Origin: Verrucomicrobiota bacterium
GTDB lineage: Bacteria; Verrucomicrobiota; Verrucomicrobiia; Opitutales; Opitutaceae
DNA length: 64,000 nucleotides
Assembly: GCA_023428905.1 (NCBI GenBank)
Contig: JAEYWP010000007.1
Coordinates: forward strand, 186,001-250,000
Direction of reading: 5' to 3'
Shown: in pieces, positions 50,720 through 60,600 of the stretch
How positions within the stretch are numbered: the first letter of the stretch is position 1
Layout: each line of letters begins with the position of its first letter
Notes under the pieces: model-generated
The model's database searches: none
What the model was told of the DNA's origin: nothing
Seen by the model: only the letters and a program-made list of their open reading frames with translations
Position numbers and translations under genes: made by a program

Positions 50720-53047
50720 TCACACCGCCACGGCGGGATGTGAGCCCTCGGCCACGGGGTCCGTGCTCTTCAGCCATTTGCGGAACGCGGTGATCTGCGC
50801 AAGCGAGCCGAGCACCAGCACACGATCGCCGGTCTGAAGCACATCGGACGCGGTGAGGCTGGTGAGGCGCTGCCCGTCGCGCTCGATGCCGACGACGCGC
50901 ACACCCGTGCGTTTGGTCACCTGCAGTTCGCCGAGAGTCCGGCCCGCCCGAGGTGAGTCTGCCACCGAGCAGGTGTCCAGGATGGCCTCGCCCAAGTCGT
51001 CCGAACCGCTTTTTTCGCTCACGCCGCAAAAGAACGCGGAGGCGGCCTCCAGCTGTTCCGGCTGTCCCATCAGCAGGAGCCGGTCACCGCTGAAAATCGC
51101 GAACTCCGGGCCGGGCGTCGGGATGGCGAGCCCATTGCGCTCCACCTCGACCACGGAGGCACCAAAACGCCGGGGGATGGCCAGGACGCCGAGAGTCTGG
51201 CCGGCGTGCGCGCTGTTTTCCGGGATGGCGCATTCCTCGAGGTGGATATCCCACTCCCCCAGGTTGCGCGTGAGGGTCTCACGGTTGGCCGATCGTTCGT
51301 CGGCGCGCGCCGCGCCGTCCGCCGGGGTGGCGAGCACGTCCCTCACCGAGCTCTGCCACTGGCTGTGCCAGTAGATCAGGCGGTTCGAAAAAACGGCGCC
51401 GATCACGAGGGCGGCGAGGGCGATGATCAGCCAGCCCCAGCTGGTCAGGCCGGATTCAGGGAGGAGCGGGTAGAGCCACGCGATCAGGAAGAGGGCGGCG
51501 GCGGTGCGCACCCCGGTCTCGATCAGCTTTGGCGCCACGCGCTCGCTGCCGAGGGATTCGGCGGCAATCAGGGCGATGGCGGAGAAATTGCGCCAGACCG
51601 CCACCAGGGGAATGAGGACGATGACCGTGAGCAGGCTCCAGTAGCCGTATGCAAAGAGTGGATGTGCGGTGAGGCGGTCGGTGAGGAAGTTTCCGGTGGC
51701 GCGGAAAAGCGGGAGGGAGAAGATCAGGACACCCGAGATGAAGATCATCTCCACCAGGATCTGCACCAGGCGCACCCGGATCAGTTTCCACGCGATCGGC
51801 GGAGCGGGGCGGTTCTGCAGCTGCTGCAGCCAGCCGTGGTACGCGGTGAGAAACGTCTTCATCCGGCGCGGCTCCACCCGCTCCATCCAATCCACGATCG
51901 GGCCATTGTAGCGGTTGATCAGCGGGGTGAAGAGGACGGTGAGGACGGAGACGCCGACCGCGATGGGATAATACTGCTGGCCGAGAATCCCGGCCGCGAT
52001 GCCGGTCTGCGCGATGATGAAGGAGAATTCCCCCAGCGGTGTGAGCAGCAGGGCGGCGTGGCGTGCCTGCGTCGGCGTGTTGCCGGCGAGGATCAGGGCG
52101 ATGCCGGTGGCGAGGGGGCGTGCGATCAAGGCAAAGGCGGTGAGCCCGAGGATCCAGGTCCAGGCCTCCGCCACGAGCCGCACGTCGATCATCATGCCGA
52201 TGGAGACAAAAAACACGGAGCTGAAGATATCGCGCACGCCCGTGAACGCGTTTTCAACCGCTCCTTTCTGCGGAATCTCCGCGACGATCGCACCGAGGAG
52301 AAAGGCACCGAGCGCCAGGGAGTACCCGGCCTTGGCGGCGGCAAGGGCGAGAATAAAGAGCAGCCCCGCAACCACGATGGTCTGCAGTTCGGGGTCGGCG
52401 CGTTTCTCCAGGCGGCGCACCACCCGCGGCACAAAGAAAAGCCCCGCGCCCACCAGGAGCACGACGAAGGCGGTCAGGCCGCCGAGGAGGCCGCCGAGAT
52501 TGTTCGAGCCGCTGCTCCCACTGGGCGTCTGGTTGGCCAGGATCGTCAGCATTGAGACCGCCACCACGTCTTCAAGGACGGTCACGGCGATGGCCAGCTG
52601 CGCGAAACGTTCGTGGCTGAGCTTAAGCTCGCTCACGATTTTCGCGATCACGGCCGAGCTGGAAACCATGAACATGGCCGCCACAAAAAGGCTCTGCGTG
52701 GGGGTCCATCCCACGAACTGGCCGAGCAGCCGGGTCAGATAAAACATGAAGAAGGCGCCCAACCCCGTCGCAAGCAGGGTGCCGGCGCCCATCCGCCCAA
52801 GACGGCTGATGCTCAGGCCGAGACCGATGGCAAACATCAGGAAGACCAGGCCGATCTGGGACAGCGTTTGTATCCGCTCGACGTCCTGAATGTAGGAGAA
52901 GGGCGGCGTGTACGGCCCGATGAACACGCCGGCGATCAGATAGCCCACCACGACGGAGAGTCCGGCGCGCTTGCACAGCACCCCCGCCAGCCCGGCCGCG
53001 AGCAGCACCACCGCCAGATCCTGGATTAAACTGATTCCACCATCCAT
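50720..53047 (-). CDS. CPA2 family cation:proton antiporter with two RCK_C domains
   Basis: The 775-residue membrane protein starts with about 12 hydrophobic segments of the KefB/CPA2 fold (for example AVVLLAAGLAGVLCKRAG, GYLIAGVFIGPYTPP, FLMFAIGLGLSISRLGRMG, and ALLLTPLGEFSFIIAQTGIA). After further membrane segments near 420-570, two cytoplasmic TrkA-C domains follow: the first around RFGASVVEVERNGLAIPTPG, the second around RTGVRVVGIERDGQRLTS, each ending in a GDRxLxxG strand. No NAD-binding TrkA-N domain is present. It probably exchanges K+ or Na+ for protons under ligand control. Convergent with secA, 19 nt apart. Confidence 0.88.
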   Translation of the reverse strand: MDGGISLIQDLAVVLLAAGLAGVLCKRAGLSVVVGYLIAGVFIGPYTPPFSYIQDVERIQTLSQIGLVFLMFAIGLGLSISRLGRMGAGTLLATGLGAFFMFYLTRLLGQFVGWTPTQSLFVAAMFMVSSSAVIAKIVSELKLSHERFAQLAIAVTVLEDVVAVSMLTILANQTPSGSSGSNNLGGLLGGLTAFVVLLVGAGLFFVPRVVRRLEKRADPELQTIVVAGLLFILALAAAKAGYSLALGAFLLGAIVAEIPQKGAVENAFTGVRDIFSSVFFVSIGMMIDVRLVAEAWTWILGLTAFALIARPLATGIALILAGNTPTQARHAALLLTPLGEFSFIIAQTGIAAGILGQQYYPIAVGVSVLTVLFTPLINRYNGPIVDWMERVEPRRMKTFLTAYHGWLQQLQNRPAPPIAWKLIRVRLVQILVEMIFISGVLIFSLPLFRATGNFLTDRLTAHPLFAYGYWSLLTVIVLIPLVAVWRNFSAIALIAAESLGSERVAPKLIETGVRTAAALFLIAWLYPLLPESGLTSWGWLIIALAALVIGAVFSNRLIYWHSQWQSSVRDVLATPADGAARADERSANRETLTRNLGEWDIHLEECAIPENSAHAGQTLGVLAIPRRFGASVVEVERNGLAIPTPGPEFAIFSGDRLLLMGQPEQLEAASAFFCGVSEKSGSDDLGEAILDTCSVADSPRAGRTLGELQVTKRTGVRVVGIERDGQRLTSLTASDVLQTGDRVLVLGSLAQITAFRKWLKSTDPVAEGSHPAVAV

Positions 53048-53092
53048 GAGGCCAAAGTGAGTGGGGGAGGCTGCCGGTGAAAAGGGCGGAGT

Positions 53093-53106
53093 GTGGAAAG
53101 TGGAAA
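53093..53106 (+). repeat. 7-bp tandem repeat upstream of lnt
   Basis: Two perfect tandem copies of GTGGAAA, followed by a degenerate third (GAAAAGT). It lies in the 148-nt spacer between the divergent antiporter and lnt genes, about 90 nt before the lnt start. Same period as the other 7-bp islands in this window. Confidence 0.5.
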
Positions 53107-53195
53107 GAAAAGTCGGGCTGCGTCGCGGAGCGGCAGCGCGCCTGCCACCTTCTCACTTGAGGGAGCGGACGACCTGGTGGACACTGCGCGCTTCC

Positions 53196-54860
53196 ATGGC
53201 CACCGCCGCGACAGAACCGGACTACGATCCTTACGCTGAGAAGCCCTCTTTCCTGAAGACCCACGCGCAAGCCGCCTCGGCCATCGCTGTCGCGGTGACC
53301 ACGTTTGTTCTCACCCTCTTCAGCTTTCCGCCCTACACCGCCGCGGAGTTCGGCTACGTCAGCCTCGTGCCCGCGATTTATTGGGCCTATTTCCGGCCGT
53401 CCTTCCGCCTTTACGCGATCACCGTTCTGGGAACCCTGGCCGTCACCTGGACCGTTCTGCTCGGCTGGCTTCATCACGTCACCTGGGGCGGGCTCCTGGG
53501 GCTTGGACCGCTGGTGGGTCTCTGGGTCGGCGTGTGGCACCTCGCCGTGTGGTGGGCGATGCCGCGCATCGTGGTTCGGGATACCGGGCTCCGCATCCTC
53601 GGGGTGCTGGGGTTGGCCGGACTTTGGGTATTGATCGAGTGGACGCGGACCTGGCTACTGAGCGGGTTTCCCTGGCTTCCCCTGGCGGCCACCCAGTGGC
53701 AGCGCTCCGTGGTGCTCCAGATGGCCTCGTACACGGGCGCGTACGGGGTGTCCTTCGTCCTCGCTTTGTTTAACCTGGGTTTCGCTGCCTACGCCCACCG
53801 GCTACTCCGCGAAAAACACCAGGGCCTGCGCAAGCGCAGCCCGGAATTCATGATTGGGCTGATGGCCCTGATGCTGCCGACCTTTTACCTGATCTACGCA
53901 GAAACCACGGGGCAACAGCCGCAGCCGCTGATGCGGGTCGCGGTCGTCCAGCCCGATATCCCCCAGGCGGTGAAGTGGGACCGCACCCAATCTGACCTCA
54001 TCTTCAACCGTCTCGGCGGGCTCACCGCCACCGCGGCGCGAACCTGGCCTGACCTCATTCTCTGGCCGGAAGCCTCCACACCCTGGGCGGTGCGTGGAGA
54101 TCCGCGGGTGCAACAGTGGACCGAGCAACTGGTGGCTACCACGCGCGTGCCGCTCCTCCTGGGCTCCATCTCCATCCAGCGAGACGAGGCGGGTTCCGAG
54201 GTCTGGCAGAACGGTGCCTTTCTCGTGGAGCCCGAGGGTGGTCTTCATGCGCGCGGCTACGCGAAGCAGCACCTGGTTCCGTTCGGTGAATACATTCCAC
54301 TGCGGCCCGTTCTGGGTTGGCTGGAGAAGTTTGTACCGATTGGCGGAGATTTTCAGCCGGGTGATTCCAGTGTCCCCCTGGTCGTGCCGACTGCCACACA
54401 GGTGCTGAATATCGCGCCGTTGATCTGCTACGAGGACATCTTCCCCGACATCTCGCGCCGTGCCGCCCAGGAGGGCGCAGAGGTTTTTGCCGTGCTGACG
54501 AACAACGCCTGGTACGGCACGGGTGGAGCCGCCTATCAGCATGCCGCGCATTCCGTTCTGCGCGCGGTCGAGACGCGTCGCCCGTTCGTTCGGTGCGGCA
54601 ACAATGGCTGGAGCGGCTGGATCGACGAGTTTGGCAACATCCGCCAGGTGATGACGGATGAGCAGGGCAGCGTGTATTTCCGGGGCACCGAGACTTTCGA
54701 GGTGAAACGCGATGCGCGCTGGATTGGGGTCCAGAGCGCGTATGTGCGTTTTGGCGACTGGTTCGTGGTCGTCGCAGGGGTGCTGATGGTCATCGGCTAC
54801 CTTGCCATTGGCGTCGGTAAACTGCCCCCCGCGCGCGCGGCCGAGGAGCAGGAAAGCTGA
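53196..54860 (+). CDS. lnt: Apolipoprotein N-acyltransferase
   Basis: Lnt adds the third acyl chain to lipoproteins at the outer face of the inner membrane. The 554-residue protein has an N-terminal block of about six membrane segments, a nitrilase-type periplasmic domain (MRVAVVQPDIPQAVKWD onward) and one last membrane segment (WFVVVAGVLMVIGYLAIG). The catalytic triad is E292 (LWPEAS), K357 (YAKQHLVPFGEY) and C411 (ICYED). ATG 53196 is chosen as the longer frame contains non-family sequence. It ends with a charged tail (PARAAEEQES). Confidence 0.94.
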   Translation: MATAATEPDYDPYAEKPSFLKTHAQAASAIAVAVTTFVLTLFSFPPYTAAEFGYVSLVPAIYWAYFRPSFRLYAITVLGTLAVTWTVLLGWLHHVTWGGLLGLGPLVGLWVGVWHLAVWWAMPRIVVRDTGLRILGVLGLAGLWVLIEWTRTWLLSGFPWLPLAATQWQRSVVLQMASYTGAYGVSFVLALFNLGFAAYAHRLLREKHQGLRKRSPEFMIGLMALMLPTFYLIYAETTGQQPQPLMRVAVVQPDIPQAVKWDRTQSDLIFNRLGGLTATAARTWPDLILWPEASTPWAVRGDPRVQQWTEQLVATTRVPLLLGSISIQRDEAGSEVWQNGAFLVEPEGGLHARGYAKQHLVPFGEYIPLRPVLGWLEKFVPIGGDFQPGDSSVPLVVPTATQVLNIAPLICYEDIFPDISRRAAQEGAEVFAVLTNNAWYGTGGAAYQHAAHSVLRAVETRRPFVRCGNNGWSGWIDEFGNIRQVMTDEQGSVYFRGTETFEVKRDARWIGVQSAYVRFGDWFVVVAGVLMVIGYLAIGVGKLPPARAAEEQES

Positions 54861-54863
54861 CAG

Positions 54864-54887
54864 CTGCGCCGCCGTGCGGCGGCGCAG
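54864..54887. terminator. Perfect 10-bp hairpin between convergent lnt and GH9 genes
   Basis: CTGCGCCGCC pairs with GGCGGCGCAG around a 4-nt loop (GTGC), 3 nt after the lnt stop and 16 nt from the GH9 stop. No T-tract is present on either strand, so it may act as a bidirectional or Rho-dependent 3' end or as an mRNA-stabilising hairpin. Confidence 0.5.
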
Positions 54888-54902
54888 CCAGTGCGAGGCG
54901 CC

Positions 54903-57434
54903 TCAGCGTGCCGGCCGGTTGAGCAGGTCGTTGGCGGCGAGGACCAGGAAGACGTAGTCGGACGTCGGTTCACCGAGGCAATATTCCGTCTGTTGCCAGA
55001 GGAAGGGCCAGTGGAGCAGCTCGGGGTAGTCCGGCCGGATCAGAGCCGTGCCCGAGCCGATGCCGCCCGGGATGTAGGACCAGTCGCCGCGGTTCACGCC
55101 GTAGGCGGTGGTGAGCGAGTGGGCACCAACCCCGGAGACAAACGAGGCCGTGTTGCTGCCGGGGTGCACGCCGAGGACAAAATTCAGGGCGTGCAGCATG
55201 TAACCCTCGGGGAAGATGTCGGGCGCGTTGACGTGGAGAAAATACTGCTCCACGCCGAAACGCTGGATTCCCCAGCCTGCGCCCCAGATGTCGGGCTTGT
55301 AGGGAAGGCCATAGGGCGTCTCGCGTTCGAGGGCGTCGATCTTCGCGCGGAAGCTGCGGAGGGCCGCCTTGATCTTGGCGGTGAAGGTGTCGTCGTTGAC
55401 CAGCGGGAGGGCGCGCGCCGCGATCCAGCCGACCTTGTCCACGCGGTCGACCAAGAGGTCGGCCTGGCCCTTGAGGAAGTCCGCGTAGGCGGTGTCTCCC
55501 GTCGCCTCCAGCAGCTCGACCGCGGCATCCAGTTTGAAGGTCGGTTCTGCGGACGTTGCCCCGGTCCAGAGGGTGCGAGCGATCCGCAGGCAGTCGTCCG
55601 CCAGCGCATCATTGTAGCCGCGCAGGGCGCGTGCCGCCGCGGCCAGTCCGGCGGCGACGTCGAGTTCCCGCCGCGGGTTCTGCTCGGTGAAGACCCAGCG
55701 GTCATCCTTGGCGCCCGGCCGCCCCACCGTCGGGGTGTTCTCGGTTTCGGGGCCCTTGAACACCACATTGTCGCTGTGGGTGCTGGCCTCCCCGAGGAGA
55801 ACGTACTGGCGCAGGGTCGGCTCGATCACACCCCGGTAGAGTCGGCCCAGCGCCTTGTGACCGGAAACGATGGCGAGGGCGCCGTGTTCGATCTGCTGCA
55901 GCAGGTCGGGCTTGCCGTCCGGGCGGTGGATTTCCACCACCCGCGTCTTCTGGTCGATCCACGTGTTGTCGTGGGTCGGCTTGAAGCGCTCCCAGGCGTG
56001 GGCCAGCCACTGGATGGTGCCGGCCTGCGATTCGACCCGCAGGTCGTAATCGCCGGCGTCGTGCCAGCCGCCCACGTCCAGGCCGGGGACGTGTTCACCT
56101 GGTTGATACGTGGTGAGGGTGGAGGGACCCTGGAGATAACCGTCGAAGTGGTTGTGGTTGACCGGGGCCATGAGCGCGTCGTCGAGGTGGCAATAGTCAT
56201 GCCAGACCCGATACCGGTCATTGACCCGCATGTGGCACATCTGCACGGGGAGGAAGTACTCCACCGTTGGCTGCCAGACGTGGCGCTGGTAGACCTCGGG
56301 GTGAATTTGGAAGGCATTGGATCTTTTCTCCCCATACTGGACCACGTAGAGGCCGGGCTCCGTCACCTCGGTAAAGTCGAGCTGGAGATAACGGTAACGG
56401 AGAAACTGGCCCCAGTCCTTTGGCTGGCGTTCCAGCACCTTCTGCAACCCGGCGCTGGTCGCGCGGTGGAGGCTGACGGGCAGCAGGGTCGTTTCCGCGC
56501 GGTCCAGTTCGATCACGGCGACCTTCTCCTGGCGCGGGTGGTAACCGACCTGGGACACCTGCACCACCGGCTCCGATTTCCAACCCGGAATGGGGTGCGG
56601 CGTGACCAGCCATTCGATCGCCCCGGCCGAGGCGCCTTCCTTGATGAGGGAGCGTACGACGAACCAGCCGTTCGAGTGTTGGGAGCGGCCGTCGAGGAGT
56701 TCGATCTCCCCGCCTTTCACCGCCTCGATCGTCATCCGTACCTCGTCGGATTCGGGAGCGACAACGAGCCTCGGTCCGCGGCCCAGGGGCTCGAGTTCAT
56801 AGTCGAGGTGGCGGCCCGGGGTGAACTCCTCGAGGAGCGGGCGGGGGTCGGCCGCGGGGCCGTTGGCCTGACGCGGAAAGAGACCGATCCGTCCGCCCAG
56901 TTCGAAGCTCTTTCCGAAGACGTAACCCGGAAAAAGTTCGAGGTTGAAGCCCACTTTGCCCACCCAGGCGGCGGGCAGCGGTTCATCCAGATCTACAATG
57001 ATGCGGAAGGCGGATCCCTCGGGGCGCACTCGGACGGCGTAGCTGAACTTAAGATCCGGATACACGATCGGGTTGAAACCCTTCCTGTTCTTGGACTCGT
57101 CGGGGTAGGTCATCCGCACGCTGACCTCCTGGGTCGTGCGGTCGATCTGGCGTTTGCCAACCACGGGGGTGGGCTGCCACTGGCCGGGGGTCGGTTCAAG
57201 GCGCAGGTCGCCGTTGGTGGCGAGCCGCAACCCGTTCTGGATGATACCGACGCCGCCCTGGTGGCTCTCCGGATAATAGTCGTGCGCCAGCATGACGTTG
57301 AGTCCGGTCATCTCCAGGTACTCGGAGGCGTTGAGCGTCAGGCCGTTCTTTGAGGCCTCGGCCGCGGAGGCGGCGAGCGGCGCAGCCAAGGCTGCGGCCA
57401 GCCAGCAGCAAGAGGGTCGGGGGAGTTTCAGCAT
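54903..57434 (-). CDS. Glycoside hydrolase family 9 protein, exported
   Basis: The 843-residue protein has a signal peptide (CCWLAAALAAPLAASA), an unusual N-terminal domain of about 290 residues, an Ig-like CelD_N region (VVQVSQVGYHPRQEKVAVIE and GLYVVQYGEKRSNAFQI) and a GH9 (alpha/alpha)6 barrel. The catalytic aspartates are in GGWHDAGDYD (D459, D462), and a glutamate near residue 822 in CLGEPTSDYVF is the likely general acid. The barrel also has ALNFVLGVHPGSNTASFVSG. Most GH9 are cellulases, but this divergent member might act on another beta-glucan or on glucosamine-type substrates. The ATG at 57434 starts the signal peptide. Confidence 0.85.
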   Translation of the reverse strand: MLKLPRPSCCWLAAALAAPLAASAAEASKNGLTLNASEYLEMTGLNVMLAHDYYPESHQGGVGIIQNGLRLATNGDLRLEPTPGQWQPTPVVGKRQIDRTTQEVSVRMTYPDESKNRKGFNPIVYPDLKFSYAVRVRPEGSAFRIIVDLDEPLPAAWVGKVGFNLELFPGYVFGKSFELGGRIGLFPRQANGPAADPRPLLEEFTPGRHLDYELEPLGRGPRLVVAPESDEVRMTIEAVKGGEIELLDGRSQHSNGWFVVRSLIKEGASAGAIEWLVTPHPIPGWKSEPVVQVSQVGYHPRQEKVAVIELDRAETTLLPVSLHRATSAGLQKVLERQPKDWGQFLRYRYLQLDFTEVTEPGLYVVQYGEKRSNAFQIHPEVYQRHVWQPTVEYFLPVQMCHMRVNDRYRVWHDYCHLDDALMAPVNHNHFDGYLQGPSTLTTYQPGEHVPGLDVGGWHDAGDYDLRVESQAGTIQWLAHAWERFKPTHDNTWIDQKTRVVEIHRPDGKPDLLQQIEHGALAIVSGHKALGRLYRGVIEPTLRQYVLLGEASTHSDNVVFKGPETENTPTVGRPGAKDDRWVFTEQNPRRELDVAAGLAAAARALRGYNDALADDCLRIARTLWTGATSAEPTFKLDAAVELLEATGDTAYADFLKGQADLLVDRVDKVGWIAARALPLVNDDTFTAKIKAALRSFRAKIDALERETPYGLPYKPDIWGAGWGIQRFGVEQYFLHVNAPDIFPEGYMLHALNFVLGVHPGSNTASFVSGVGAHSLTTAYGVNRGDWSYIPGGIGSGTALIRPDYPELLHWPFLWQQTEYCLGEPTSDYVFLVLAANDLLNRPAR

Positions 57435-57619
57435 GTGGGGAGTTGGGACAGATCGCTCCGCCGACTCGACGGCGGAGCACTCACGGAGGAGTCGCTCCCA
57501 CTGTAGCGCGTTTTCCGCAATCACTCACCCAGATCGCGTTCGTTCATTAGGGAAGCGCGTGCTCCCTGCCTGCCTTCATTTGGGCGGCCCGCCCCAGGCC
57601 GCGACCGGCCCGGAACGGC

Positions 57620-60600
57620 TTACTCTTCGTTCGCGCGCAGGTGCTGCCCGGCGGCTGGCACCGGATAGCGTCGCGTCTTGCCACCCGGCCAGCGGACGCT
57701 GATTTCCTTTGCGGGGTCCGAGGCGGAAGTACCGAAATAGGCAATCGCGGCGGATTGGGAGAAATGGCTGCTCCCGGCATTGAGTTCGCGCGCTTCGATT
57801 CGGCCCGACGCGTACGTCACGGTGACCTTTGCTCCCACCGCGGCGGGATTTCCCGCAGGACCCTGTGCGCTCACAGAGAAAGCGGAGCCGTGGGGGTTGC
57901 GGTTTTCGAAGGCGAGCAGCCGGCCGGCGTTTTGTGAGACGAGGACGTCGGGGCGCTGGTCGGCGTTCCAGTCGAGGGCGACCGCGGCCTTGGCGTCGCC
58001 CGGGACTACGACGCCGCTCTCCAACGGCCACACCTCGGTGAAATTGCCCTGGCCGTCGCCGCGGAGGAAAAGGCTGATGCCGCCGTCGAAGCGGCCGGTC
58101 TTGGGCTCGGGCCCAAAAAAGTTCTGGGCGAGCCAGAGGTCGACGTTGCCGTCGGCGTCGAAGTCCTGGGCCAGCGTCCCGTATACGGGCGCCACCTGCG
58201 CCAGGGTGGGAAGAGGCTGGAAGGTGAAGCGGCCGCCGTGGTTGAGGAAGATGCCGGAGGCGAGTTCTCGCGCTTCCAGGCGACGTGCTGCCTGGAGTTT
58301 TTCCGCGCCGAAGATCTCCTCCACCGGCGCCTGGGCGAAGCCGGAGAAGGTCTTGTACTTCCGTCGGAGGAAAGGCATCGCGTAGGCCATCTTGCTGCGT
58401 CCACGGACCGGATACAAACGGTCGCCCTCGTGTCGGGCCTCGACGATCTGCGGTTTGCCGGAGGGGTCGAGCGCGCCGGCGAACAAGACCACGGGCTGGC
58501 CGGGAGTGGCGCGGTATTTGGTGTTCAAACCAAAGTTGCCGGCGATGTAGTCCATCCTCCCGTCTCCATTCACGTCAGCGGCCTGCAGCGAGGTCCACCA
58601 GCCGGTGAGGGCGGCGAGCCCGGCCTGCTCCGTCTGATCGATCAGACGCCCGTCCTGATTGTGGAAGTAGTGGACCGGCCCCCACTCCGTCGCCACCAGC
58701 AGGTCGATCCGACCGTCGTCATCCACGTCGCTCCAGAGGGCCGAGGTGACCAGCCCCACGTGGGTCAGCCCGGGAGCGAGTTCGTCCGTCACGTCGCGAT
58801 AGGTGCCTTGGTCATTGCGCAGCAGCTGGCTTCGCGGCGTGTCCGGGTACTTCCCCGGGGAAACGCGTCCGCCCTGGAAGAGGTCGAGGTCTCCATCGCC
58901 ATCGAAGTCCGCCGCCACGACCGCCCCGGTGCTGTCTGGGTTGGCCGGCAGGCTGTCGGCCGGCGCGGGCTCGAATCCGCCGTCTTCGCGCCCGAGCCAC
59001 AGGCGGTCCGCCAACTCCGGCCTGCCGGAGGCGTGGGCGACGCCGCCCGTGGCGATGAAGAGATCGGGAATGTCGTCGCCATTGGCGTGGAGGAAAAGCG
59101 GAGCGACTGCCTTTGCCGACTCTGGCACGGCAAGGGACTCCCAGCGGCCGGATCGGCGGGTGAAAATGCGTCCGGGTACCGCGATCGCCGTCGGTGAGCC
59201 GTCGCTGCCCGACGCCTGCACGGCAATCCCGGGCCCGGCCACCGAGAGCCGGCGGGGGAGGAGGATTTGCCGGGTGAACTCGTCGAAGTGGGTCTCCTGA
59301 CCCGCGTAGGTGATGCCAAGGGCTTCGTTCACCTCGGCAAACAGCGTTCCAGACGAGGGGCGCTCGTCCTTCCGCGCAGGGCCCGGTTTGGCGCCGCCGG
59401 AGGGTTCGGTCAGGGTCACGAACTGGTTCGCCGCAAGACCGGCGAGGGTCTGCCTCACTCCGCTGGGCCACTCGACCCGCAGTTCTTCGATCGTGTCGTC
59501 CTCACCGAGCCCGAAGTGCACCAGCGGTTCGTCCGTCGACATCAATCCGCGCGTCAAGGTCAGCTGGCGGACCTGGGTCCCGGAGCGCGTTTTCAACCGC
59601 ACGGTCGCCCCGATGCCGAAACGATTGCTGGTCGTCCCGCGCAGGCGCAGGAGGAGCCGGGCGCCCTCCGTGCCATCGTTGCGCACCACCGTGGGTGCGG
59701 CCTCGTAGTTGGTGAAGACGAGGTCGAGGTCGCCATCGCGGTCGAGGTCGGCGTAAGCCGCGCCAAAACTGACCCCGTGATGATCCAGGCCCCATGCCGC
59801 GCCTGCCGGCGCGAAGCGCAGGTCCCGGGTGTTTCGGAAGGCCAGGTTCTTTTCGGCGTACACCGGCGCGTTGGTGTACACCGCGGCGCGCTGCGCCAGG
59901 GTGGCCGCGACGTTCTGCTTGTCCAGCAGGTCGGCGTCCATGAAGTTGCGTATCATCCCGTTGGTGACGTGCAGGTCGAGGAAACCGTCGTTGTCGAGGT
60001 CCACGAACCGGACCGACCAGGTCCAGTCGGTCGCACGCAGCCCGGCCAGGTGTGCGATCTCGAGCAGGCGTCCGGCGCCGTTGTTGAGGTAGAGGGCGTT
60101 GAACGGGTACTGGGGGCTGAGGGCGCGGGCCATCTCGCCCTCCCAGATGCCCCGTCCCATTTCTTCGATCCCGGTCATGTCCTTGTAGTGCGACGTCGCG
60201 GCCATGTCCGAGACCAGGAAGTCCACCCGGCCGTCGTTGTTGATGTCGCCCAGGTCGGCGCCCATCGAAGAGTAGGAGGTGTGGGGCGCGACCGACTCGA
60301 TGATGTCGGTGAAAGTCCCGTCGCCATTGTTTCGATACAGCTTGTCCGGGTTCTCGAAATCATTGGCGGCGTACAGGTCGGGCCAGCCGTCCTCGTTGTA
60401 GTCCCACCAGATCGCGGAGTGCCCCTGGGTCGGGCCCCAGATGCCGGCCTTCGCGGTCACATCGCTGAAGGTGCCGTTGCCATTGTTGCGGAAGAGGTAG
60501 TCGGGCCGGCCCTTGAAGCTGGCGGCGTAGTTCAGGATGTTGGTCTGGAGGTAAAGATCGAGGTGGCCGTCCCGGTCGTAGTCGGCGAAGGAGGCCTGGA

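Noticed and set aside
54891..57353. 820-codon open frame on the plus strand
   Set aside because: It is antisense to the GH9 gene, whose signal peptide and catalytic motifs are clear. Long antisense frames are expected in GC-rich genes with third-position GC bias. No protein features were visible.
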